Source: Actinomycetota bacterium
Lineage (GTDB): Bacteria > Actinomycetota > Acidimicrobiia > IMCC26256 > PALSA-555
Direction: 5' to 3'
Assembly (NCBI GenBank): GCA_016870355.1
Contig: VGBR01000007.1
Span: 1 to 64,000, forward strand
DNA length: 64,000 nucleotides
The notes beneath the pieces are model-generated. The model ran no database searches. It was not told the origin of the DNA and worked only from the letters and a program-made list of their open reading frames with translations. This document shows positions 57,477-64,000 of the stretch, in pieces; the stretch's first letter is position 1; each line of letters begins with the position of its first letter. Position numbers and translations under genes: made by a program.

Positions 57477-58144
57477 CCCGGCTCCCGCGGCGTGCGCGAC
57501 ACCACGCGCAACGCGTGTGTGTCAACTGTTGGCGCGATGGTTGGTGTTGCGAGCTGGTCCGCCGCCACCGTGCGGATCAGCTCCGCGGGTACCAGCGCAC
57601 GCGCGGTGGGTGATGCCCCGCATGGCTGGATGAGGTCAGCCGCACACGACACGACGGCGGGCATCTCGACCGTCAGCTGCACCCACTCATCCTCGTGCTC
57701 ACAGCGCACGTGCAGTCGCCGGGCTTGCACGCTGAGGTATCGCGCCCAGGCCGCGAACGGCATCCCGAGCAGCGGGGCAAGGTTCGTACCCAAGAGCCCA
57801 GTGGCATCGTCGCTGGACCGACCCCCGAGCAGCACGACGTCGAAGGGCTCGAGGGAGGCAAGCGTGGCCGCGAGGATGCCGGCCGCCGCGGCTGGGGTGG
57901 CGTGGTTCGCCGCGTCGGATGTCACGAGCACCCCCTCGGTCATGACGCTGCATGCGCGACCCCATGCGATCGTCTCGCGCAGCACGTCCTCCGCGCTTGT
58001 TGGTCCGAGGCTGATTGCCGTCACCGTGCCGTCGCCGACGGCGGCGGCGAGCTCCGCCCCTTGGGCAGCCGCCCGGCGCGAGAGCGCGTCCATCTCGGGA
58101 CCCGCGTCGGTGTTGACCTGCTTGACGAGGACGGCGATGTTCAT
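57473..58144 (-). CDS. ETF beta-like protein, shortened
   Basis: 223-residue electron-transfer-flavoprotein beta homolog. Seen: NIAVLVKQVNTDAGPEMDAL, AISLGPTSAEDVLRETIAWG and LGGRSSDDATGLLGTNLAPLLG (AMP-binding part). Shorter than the 250-residue norm because the region after VKQV that normally has the NEIDERALEEAL helix is missing. No alpha subunit (etfA) is adjacent. It may be a specialised ETF or degenerating. Confidence 0.72.
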   Translation of the reverse strand: MNIAVLVKQVNTDAGPEMDALSRRAAAQGAELAAAVGDGTVTAISLGPTSAEDVLRETIAWGRACSVMTEGVLVTSDAANHATPAAAAGILAATLASLEPFDVVLLGGRSSDDATGLLGTNLAPLLGMPFAAWARYLSVQARRLHVRCEHEDEWVQLTVEMPAVVSCAADLIQPCGASPTARALVPAELIRTVAADQLATPTIAPTVDTHALRVVSRTPREPG

Positions 58145-58180
58145 CGCGCGATCAGCGTCGTGCGCAGCGGCACCTAGGCG

Positions 58181-58618
58181 TCAGCCGCGTGGCGTCATGT
58201 CCATGTCGGGCGGCGGCATCTCGGGGATCTTCCAGCGGAGATACGGCTTGTCGTAGAGCTCGTGGTAGGCGTTCGCGTGCTCGACCATCTCCTGGAACGC
58301 GGCTTGGAACCCGTCCCAGTCCTCGGAGTCGATCGCCTTCTTCACGACGTCGACCTGCTCCTCGATGAACTTGTACATGTTGTCCGTGTACTTCGGACGC
58401 AGGAGCACGCCCATCTCCATGAGGTTCACGGCTTCCTTGAGTTGGAACGCAGCGAGTGGCTTGTTCTTGGCCTTGCCCGCGTAATAGCACTTCCAGATCC
58501 GGGCGCCGACCTCTGGCATCACGCGCGCCATCCCCGGCTGCACGTGCCCGAGCTCCTCGAGGGTGAGATGGCTCTTGCCGGTGTCGATGATGTGGTCGTG
58601 CTCGGGGACTTGCGCCAT
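58181..58618 (-). CDS. Helical hypothetical protein (cytochrome-c-like fold without heme motif)
   Basis: 145-residue helical protein: RIWKCYYAGKAKNKPLAAFQL and LLRPKYTDNMYKFIEEQVDV resemble the small secreted helical-bundle c-type proteins in which a CNACH motif precedes the final strand. Here that place reads ANAYHELYDKPYLRW, without Cys, so no covalent heme. No signal peptide. Function unknown; likeness is a visual judgement. Confidence 0.5.
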   Translation of the reverse strand: MAQVPEHDHIIDTGKSHLTLEELGHVQPGMARVMPEVGARIWKCYYAGKAKNKPLAAFQLKEAVNLMEMGVLLRPKYTDNMYKFIEEQVDVVKKAIDSEDWDGFQAAFQEMVEHANAYHELYDKPYLRWKIPEMPPPDMDMTPRG

Positions 58619-58776
58619 CGTGTGCTCCTCAGCAAGGTCGTTCTCGGTATGCGCGATGTTCTACCGCATCGCCGCGGCTGGGGTGGAGTCTGAGCAGTCC
58701 TCGCTACCATTCGCGGAACAAGACGTGATGGAGGCGTGACCGGACGGTCGGGACGCCGGAATGGAGTCGCATCCAG

Positions 58777-59961
58777 ATGGCAAGAGAAGCCGTCATCGTC
58801 GACACGCTCCGCACGCCCATCGGCAAGCGCAAGGGCGCGCTGGCCGGGTGGCACCCGAGTGATCTGCTCGGCTTCGCGTTGAGAGAGCTGGTCGACCGCA
58901 ACGACTTCGACCCTGGCGCGATCGATGACGTCGTCGGTGGCTGCGTGAGCCAGGCCGGCGAGCAGGGCTGCAACGTCACTCGCAATGCCTGGGTCGCGGC
59001 CGGGCTGCCATGGCACGTGCCGGCTACCAGCGTCGACCGCCAATGCGGGTCGTCGCAGCAGGCGATGCACTTCGTCGCGCAGGGTGTGATGGCCGGTGCG
59101 TACGACCTCGCCATCGCGTGCGGTGTCGAGTCGATGACGCGAGCCCCGATGTCGAGCAATGCCAAGGGCGGGATCGGGCCGTTCAGCCCGGCGTTCCTCG
59201 AAGCGTGCAACGGGGTGCTCGGCACCCAGTTCTGGGTCTCGCAGGTGCTCGCGGAGAAGTTCGGGGTCACTCGCGAGGAGATGGACGCGTTCGCGACCGA
59301 GAGTCATCGCCGGGCACACGAGAACACCGAGAACGGTCACTTCGCCAAGGAGCTCTTGCCCGTTCCGATCCGTGATGAGCACGGCAACGAGACCGGCGCG
59401 ATGCTCGAAGCCGACGAAGGCATTCGGCCGGGCACCACCACCGAGATCCTGGCGAAGCTCGAGCCGGTGTGGATGCCCGAGGATCAGCCCGCACCCGACA
59501 TCACTGCCGGCAACTCGTCCCAGATGAGCGACGGTGCCGCGGCCATGCTGATCGCCGACCGCCAGAGGGCCGAACGACTCGGACTTCCCATCCGCGCTCG
59601 CTTCGTACACTTCGCCGTGCTGGCTGATGACCCCGTGCTCGTGCTCTCGGCGCCGAACCCGGTCACGCGCAAGCTGCTCGAGCGCACGGGAATGAAGATC
59701 GACGACTTCGACGCCATGGAGTGCAACGAAGCGTTCGCCGCGATCGCGCTCATGTGGGCCAAGGAGTTCAAGCCCGACATGGAGAAGTACAACCCGCGGG
59801 GCGGCGCGATTGCGATCGGTCACCCGTTGGGTGCGAGCGGCGTGCGCATCATGACGACGATGCTCAACCACCTCGAGGCGACGAACGGTCGCTACGGCTT
59901 CCAGACCATGTGCGAGGGCGGCGGCCAAGCGAACGCAACCGTCATCGAACGCCTGGCGTGA
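58777..59961 (+). CDS. Thiolase (acetyl-CoA acyltransferase)
   Basis: 394-residue thiolase of the beta-oxidation type. Active Cys90 in SVDRQCGSSQQAMH, ECNEAFAAIAL, AIGHPLGASGVRIMT (His) and CEGGGQANATVIE (second Cys). All catalytic residues present. ATG 58777, GGAG about 9 nt upstream. Cleaves 3-ketoacyl-CoA to acetyl-CoA and a shorter acyl-CoA. Confidence 0.93.
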   Translation: MAREAVIVDTLRTPIGKRKGALAGWHPSDLLGFALRELVDRNDFDPGAIDDVVGGCVSQAGEQGCNVTRNAWVAAGLPWHVPATSVDRQCGSSQQAMHFVAQGVMAGAYDLAIACGVESMTRAPMSSNAKGGIGPFSPAFLEACNGVLGTQFWVSQVLAEKFGVTREEMDAFATESHRRAHENTENGHFAKELLPVPIRDEHGNETGAMLEADEGIRPGTTTEILAKLEPVWMPEDQPAPDITAGNSSQMSDGAAAMLIADRQRAERLGLPIRARFVHFAVLADDPVLVLSAPNPVTRKLLERTGMKIDDFDAMECNEAFAAIALMWAKEFKPDMEKYNPRGGAIAIGHPLGASGVRIMTTMLNHLEATNGRYGFQTMCEGGGQANATVIERLA

Positions 59962-59989
59962 TCTAGCACACCCAGTCCGAGGTCGAGCC

Positions 59990-61210
59990 GTGGGAACTGA
60001 TCGCGCGCCGACGACGACGTCCGCGCGACGCGGCTGGGGTCAGCGAGTGCTCGACGCGTTGCCCAACTCGGTGTGGCTGCCGCTCGTCATGGCGCTGATC
60101 GGCGCTTCGGTGTTCGTCGGGGTACGAGTTGCGTGGGCAGGCGAAGGTGATGTCTCCCGCTTCGTCGCTGCCGGTTCGGTGTTCACGACGCCGTCCGAAG
60201 CGCCGCCGAACCTGCACGTCAACTCTGGCTTTGGCTACGACGGCCAGCTCTTCTACCGCCTCGCCCTCGATCCTCTCGAGGTCGACACGGTGGCGAACGG
60301 CATCAGGATCGATCTGCCGATCCGCACGCAGCGCATCGCCTACCCGATGCTGGCTTACGTGGCCTCGGGTGGTACCGACGCGGCCGTTCCCTGGGCACTG
60401 GTGATCGTCAACGTGGTTGGGCTCGCCGCGCTCGGCGGTCTTGGTGGCCTCGTCGCGAAGCAGTCGGGGCGACACGCGATCTACGGACTCTGGTTCGCGG
60501 TGTTCTTCGGATACGTGTTCACGCTGTCGCGAGACCTGAGCGAGATCACCGAGGCGGCGTTCGTCCTTGGCGGACTGCTGGCGTTACGCCGCGAGCGGTG
60601 GGGGCTCGCGGCGGTCTTGCTCTCGGGTGCGGTCTTGACGCGCGAGCAGGCGTTGCTCGTGGTCGGTGCCGTGGGGCTCTGCCGTGTGGTCGAGATGGTC
60701 CGATCCCGGGTCCGGCCCGGTGCTCAAGACGTCGCGTGGATCGCGCCGATGGGCGCGTTCGTGGCGTGGCAGGCCTACTGCCGGATCGACACCGGCGTGG
60801 TCCCGATGTTCGAAGCGGGCGAGGGCGATCAAGGCATCACGTTCCCGTTCGCCGATCTGATCGACGCCGTCCCAGGTCTGATTCGACAGCTCGACAGTGG
60901 GACGGGTCTCCTTCACCTCGGTGAGGTCGTCGTGATGCTCGGCATCATCGGGCTCGCGATCGTCGCTCTTCGCTCGACGACAGCACCGGTTCAAGAGCGC
61001 GTTGCGTTCGTGCTCTTGGTGGTCTTCATGTTCACGGTCGCAACCGGAACCAACGTATGGCACGAGCGCTTCGATCTGCGCCCGCTTGCAGACCTGTACG
61101 TCGTTGCGGGACTGGTGCTGTTCGGCACGCGGTTGCCGGTGGTGGCGCCTGGTGTGCTCGTGGCCGGCAGCACGGCCGCAGCCGCGGCATTGCGCGTCTC
61201 GACGGTCTGA
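59990..61210 (+). CDS. Polytopic membrane protein, glycosyltransferase-like
   Basis: 406-residue membrane protein with about ten helices. The N-terminal outer loop with GYDGQLFYRLALDPL and RIAYPMLAYVAS resembles the lipid-linked-sugar glycosyltransferases of the GT-C type (ArnT/DUF2029-like). YGYVFTLSRDLSEITEAAFV and ALLSGAVLTREQALLV follow. GTG start. Probably transfers a sugar to the cell envelope; uncertain. Confidence 0.7.
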   Translation: MGTDRAPTTTSARRGWGQRVLDALPNSVWLPLVMALIGASVFVGVRVAWAGEGDVSRFVAAGSVFTTPSEAPPNLHVNSGFGYDGQLFYRLALDPLEVDTVANGIRIDLPIRTQRIAYPMLAYVASGGTDAAVPWALVIVNVVGLAALGGLGGLVAKQSGRHAIYGLWFAVFFGYVFTLSRDLSEITEAAFVLGGLLALRRERWGLAAVLLSGAVLTREQALLVVGAVGLCRVVEMVRSRVRPGAQDVAWIAPMGAFVAWQAYCRIDTGVVPMFEAGEGDQGITFPFADLIDAVPGLIRQLDSGTGLLHLGEVVVMLGIIGLAIVALRSTTAPVQERVAFVLLVVFMFTVATGTNVWHERFDLRPLADLYVVAGLVLFGTRLPVVAPGVLVAGSTAAAAALRVSTV

Positions 61211-61228
61211 GGCCTGGCCGCCGCGGCG

Positions 61229-62098
61229 TCAGCCGACGAGCTCTGGCATGGCTGCCAGCTGCTCGCAGTAGTGGTCGACGGAGTGGTGCACGAATCGCAA
61301 CGACATCCCGGTCACGCCCGCTTCTCGGAGGCGGTCGACGCGTGCGCGTGTCCCGTCGGCATCGCCCAGCGGATCAACCGGGGGATTGGGTTGCACGAGG
61401 ATCTCGAGTGGCGTCGCGCGCGCGGCCCAGGCGTCGGTCGCACTCGCACGCTCGATCAGCTGCGCGAGCTCCTCGCGTGACAGCCCGAAGGGCGCCCACG
61501 CGTCGGCCAGCTCAACCGCCCGGCGCAGCGATCGACCCGTCCGTCCGCCGATCCACACCTCGACGTCACGCCGCGCGCCGGCGGGCTCCACGACGAAGTC
61601 CGAGAACCTGTAGTGCGTGCCCTGGTACTCCGGTCGGAGCTCACCAAAGGACGCCTTGATGGCGCGGATCGCGTCGTCGCCACGCTCGCCCCGACCATCG
61701 AACGGTGCGTCGAGGAGGTCGAACTCTTCTTGGAGCGAGCCGACGCCGACGCCGAGGATCACCCGACCGCCGGACACCACGTCGAGCGTGCCGTAGCGCT
61801 TCACGATCGCGAGGGGATGGTGATACCCGAGCACCAGCACGAACGTGGCCATCTTGATGGTCGACGTGCGCGCCGCGAGGTAGCCGAACACCGAGAGCGG
61901 GTCCCAGTACGTCGCGCCCCGCTCCTCGGCGACGCTCGCTGGCACCGCTACGTGCTCGCTGCACGTGATGTGGTCGTAGCCCAGACGTTCGGCCTCGACG
62001 ACGACACGCTCGACCTCGGCGATCCCGGCTTCACGTTCCCATTGCGCATGGGCACGCGGGAGACGGGTGAGGACCGGTGTGACGATCCCCAATCGCAT
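61229..62098 (-). CDS. LLM-class F420-dependent oxidoreductase
   Basis: 289-residue luciferase-like protein of the F420 type (shorter than the FMN monooxygenases). Seen: LGYDHITCSEHVAVPAS, LVLGYHHPLAIVKRYGTLDV, GRVILGVGVGSLQEEFDLLD and VEVWIGGRTGRSLRRAVELA. ATG 62098. Second luciferase-like enzyme in the window. Substrate unknown. Confidence 0.88.
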   Translation of the reverse strand: MRLGIVTPVLTRLPRAHAQWEREAGIAEVERVVVEAERLGYDHITCSEHVAVPASVAEERGATYWDPLSVFGYLAARTSTIKMATFVLVLGYHHPLAIVKRYGTLDVVSGGRVILGVGVGSLQEEFDLLDAPFDGRGERGDDAIRAIKASFGELRPEYQGTHYRFSDFVVEPAGARRDVEVWIGGRTGRSLRRAVELADAWAPFGLSREELAQLIERASATDAWAARATPLEILVQPNPPVDPLGDADGTRARVDRLREAGVTGMSLRFVHHSVDHYCEQLAAMPELVG

Positions 62099-62116
62099 CT
62101 GCGTGAGTGGCGCGCG

Positions 62117-63325
62117 CTACTTGTTCGTCATCAGCGCGCGGTCAGCGATGATGTTCTTCTGCACCTCGGTCGCGCCGGCGCCGATGGTCGTGTACCGCTG
62201 GAAGCTGTACGAGCGGGTCCAGGAACCGCCGTCCACCGAGTCGGGTGACCCCTTGGCGAGGAGACCGTTCGGGCCGAGGAGGTCGAGCGCGAGCTCGGCA
62301 AGCGCCTGCGCGAGGTAGCTCCATTGGAGCTTCGCGAGCGGCACCTCGGGCCAGTTCTTCTGGCCCTTGAGGATCTTGGTGAGCGCTCGGTAGTTCAGCA
62401 GCTTCGTGTGCTCGATCTCGGTGTACAGCCTCGCGATGCGCTCACGGATGGCCGGGTCTTCGAGCGCGTCGGGGTTGACGGCGCGCGCGGCCGAGATCAT
62501 CGCCCGGAGATCAGCCGCCATCGTGATCGCTTGACCAGCGGTGCCGACTCGCTCGCGGCCGAGGGTTCCCATCGCTACCTGCCACCCGGCACCTTCGTCA
62601 CCGAGACGATCAGTCGCCGGGATGCGCGCGTCGGCGAAGAAGACCTCGTTGAACATCTCTTCACCGGTGATGTCGCGAATGGGTCGGCACTCCACGCCGG
62701 GCGTCTCCATGTCGACGATGAACGCGGTGATCCCTTCGTGCTTCGCACCGCGCTCGATCGCCTCAGGATCGGTTCGGAAGAGGAAGAGGCCCCACTTGGC
62801 GAGGTGCGCGGTCGAGATCCAGATCTTCTGACCGTTGATGACGTATTCGTCGCCGTCGCGGATGGCAGTCGTGCGCAGGTTGGCGAGGTCGGAGCCGGCC
62901 TGGGGCTCGCTGAACCCCTGACACCAGTGGACGTCGGCCGAGAGGATTCCGGGGAGCCAACGCTGCTGCTGGTCTTCGGTGCCCCACGCGATGATCATCG
63001 GACCGATCTGCCAGAGGCCGTTCGCGTTGTAGATGCCGGGTGCGCGGGCTCGCGCCATCTCTTCGGCGTAGATCACGTTCTGAGCCGGGGTCGCGTCGCG
63101 GCCGTTCCAGTCCTTGGGCCAGTTGATCGCGGCCCACTTGCCTTCGTTCAGTCGCCGCTGCCAGTCGCGTCGCCGCTCCTGGGTACGGCCAATCGCCGCG
63201 AGTCGACCACCGCCAGGATCGTCGTCGCTGGTCCAGTCAGCGAGAAACTTCGGAAGGTTCTCGTCGAGCCAGCTGCACAGCTCTTCACGGAACGCGACGT
63301 CTTCAGGGCTGTAGGCGAAGTCCAC
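62117..63325 (-). CDS. Acyl-CoA dehydrogenase (FadE/ChsE-type)
   Basis: 402-residue acyl-CoA dehydrogenase of the actinobacterial FadE group: INWPKDWNGRDATP, WCQGFSEPQAGSDLANLRTT, KIWISTAHLAKWGLFLFRTD, GRERVGTAGQA and RYTTIGAGATEVQKNIIADR. The C-terminal GAGATE lacks the usual catalytic Glu, as in ChsE-type subunits that act on steroid side chains as heteromers. GTG 63325. Third member in the window. Confidence 0.9.
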   Translation of the reverse strand: MDFAYSPEDVAFREELCSWLDENLPKFLADWTSDDDPGGGRLAAIGRTQERRRDWQRRLNEGKWAAINWPKDWNGRDATPAQNVIYAEEMARARAPGIYNANGLWQIGPMIIAWGTEDQQQRWLPGILSADVHWCQGFSEPQAGSDLANLRTTAIRDGDEYVINGQKIWISTAHLAKWGLFLFRTDPEAIERGAKHEGITAFIVDMETPGVECRPIRDITGEEMFNEVFFADARIPATDRLGDEGAGWQVAMGTLGRERVGTAGQAITMAADLRAMISAARAVNPDALEDPAIRERIARLYTEIEHTKLLNYRALTKILKGQKNWPEVPLAKLQWSYLAQALAELALDLLGPNGLLAKGSPDSVDGGSWTRSYSFQRYTTIGAGATEVQKNIIADRALMTNK

Positions 63326-63373
63326 GGACGCGACCCTAGGGGCGGCTTCGATGACCCGGCCAGTCCGACGGGC

Positions 63374-63991
63374 TCAGCCGCGCTGCTCCCACTGCTCGAT
63401 GGCCTGCTCGAGCGTGAGCACACCGGCTTGCATCTCCGCGAGCGCGGTCGCGGACTGTGAAAGTGGCTTGTTCGTCTGCGCTAAGGCCTCGTGATAGGTC
63501 TGCGTCCAGAGCGCGACCTGGTTTGCTGCAAGGACCGCGTCGTCGAGCAGCTCGCGCTCCTCGCCGTCGGCTTCACTCGCAAGCTGGGTCAGCACCTCGG
63601 CCTGTCGCTGCATCACCCCGAGCTCTCGGAGCACCACCTCGCTGAACTGATCGATCTCCTCGAACCGAGTGATCTCGGGAAGCGCCGCTTCGGCGGTGTG
63701 AACCGCATCGATGATCCGCTGGGCTGAGCGCACGAACGTGCTCTCGCCGCCACCTCGACCGAGGACGAGCACACCCACGACCACGACCACGAGGAGGAGT
63801 GCTCCGGAGGCGAGCATGACGACGGGCGACGCGGGAGGCCGCTGAGTTCGGGTTCGTTGGCGCGGGAGGCCGCTCGGGTAGCCGTACGGGGGCGCCCCGC
63901 GCCGCGGCACGCCGTACGGCATCGGCGCGGGCCGACGACCGACCGGCGGGGCATACGGAAGGCGTGGGCCGGGTGCTTGCGGACGCCGCAC
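63374..63991 (-). CDS. Membrane-anchored protein with coiled coil (possibly partial)
   Basis: 205 residues seen: Pro/Arg/Gly-rich cytoplasmic N-terminus (RRGAPPYGYPSGLPRQRTR), one membrane helix (PVVMLASGALLLVVVVVGVL), then helical extracytoplasmic part with no Cys. The frame reaches the right edge of the window; GTG 63991 is the first start seen, and the true start may lie beyond. Function unknown. Confidence 0.6.
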   Translation of the reverse strand: MRRPQAPGPRLPYAPPVGRRPAPMPYGVPRRGAPPYGYPSGLPRQRTRTQRPPASPVVMLASGALLLVVVVVGVLVLGRGGGESTFVRSAQRIIDAVHTAEAALPEITRFEEIDQFSEVVLRELGVMQRQAEVLTQLASEADGEERELLDDAVLAANQVALWTQTYHEALAQTNKPLSQSATALAEMQAGVLTLEQAIEQWEQRG

Positions 63992-64000
63992 GACCCGTGG

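Noticed and set aside
1-64000. CRISPR arrays, prophage, transposases, rRNA or tRNA genes
   Set aside because: No regularly spaced repeats, transposase or phage proteins were seen, and no tRNA cloverleaf or rRNA sequence was recognised by eye.

Overview
The window is high-GC DNA (roughly two thirds G+C, GTG starts frequent) from an actinomycete. A WhiB regulator, a mycothiol-type maleylpyruvate isomerase-fold protein, F420-type luciferase-like oxidoreductases, a DUF222/13E12 HNH protein, a LigD-type polymerase and a mycobacterial-type CadI all point to Actinomycetota. The many acyl-CoA, Rieske, amidohydrolase-2 and LIV-transporter genes fit an environmental Acidimicrobiia-like lineage (inference). 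No rRNA, tRNA, CRISPR array, phage or insertion sequence was recognised.

Layout. 1-5.9 kb: a + strand catabolic run (two Rieske oxygenases sharing an almost identical first half, a SnoaL-like protein, a luciferase-like monooxygenase, an alpha/beta hydrolase, an acyl-CoA dehydrogenase), with codon usage less GC-rich than the rest. 6-10.9 kb: LIV-type ABC importer 1 (binding protein, a three-domain LivH-LivM-LivG fusion, separate LivF). 11-12.8 kb: divergent zinc/manganese importer genes (znuA, znuB) around a palindrome that contains both start codons. 12.8-16.2 kb: gene remnants (hydrolase and sugar isomerase each lacking its N-terminus, an enoyl-CoA hydratase tail) around an intact amidohydrolase. 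16.2-21.1 kb: LIV importer 2, fused differently (LivH-LivM plus LivG-LivF) with a divergent binding protein. 21.3-23.4 kb: a VapBC-like toxin-antitoxin pair and a DUF222/HNH gene. 23.5-33.6 kb: CoA-ester and ring catabolism (hydrolases, enoyl-CoA hydratases, SDR, KshB-like ferredoxin reductase, CaiB transferase), mostly overlapping genes, with a GAGAA-N5-TTCTC operator before each transcription unit. 33.6-42.5 kb: SRPBCC, GNAT, amidohydrolase, FxsA, LigD polymerase plus DUF2889, enoyl-CoA hydratase, VOC protein, 3-hydroxyacyl-CoA dehydrogenase, NlpC/P60 hydrolase. 42.5-54.5 kb: glycoside hydrolase, a scrambled SnoaL gene, M15 peptidase, membrane proteins, CaCA exchanger, whiB, acyl-CoA dehydrogenase-trpD, YjbQ, NYN protein. 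54.5-64 kb: cadI/arsR pair, amidohydrolase, DoxX, orphan EtfB-like protein, thiolase, membrane glycosyltransferase-like protein, LLM oxidoreductase, acyl-CoA dehydrogenase.

How it fits together: amides, branched-chain amino acids or small acids would enter through the two LIV systems. Rieske, LLM and amidohydrolase enzymes would open or hydroxylate substrates. CaiB would activate them to CoA esters, and the acyl-CoA dehydrogenases, hydratases, 3-hydroxyacyl-CoA dehydrogenase and thiolase form a dispersed beta-oxidation set. Actual substrates cannot be read from the sequence.

Regulation and structure. Several genes appear leaderless, with a -10-like hexamer 6-8 nt before the start codon. Most convergent gene pairs either overlap at their stops or are separated by a strong hairpin. 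Two of these hairpins, 21 kb apart, share the same stem with unrelated 13-nt loops. The most notable points are the gene-conversion-like Rieske pair, the two LIV fusion layouts, the znu palindrome, the repeated hairpin, the palindrome-rich replacement inside a SnoaL gene, and a cluster of 5'-truncated genes.
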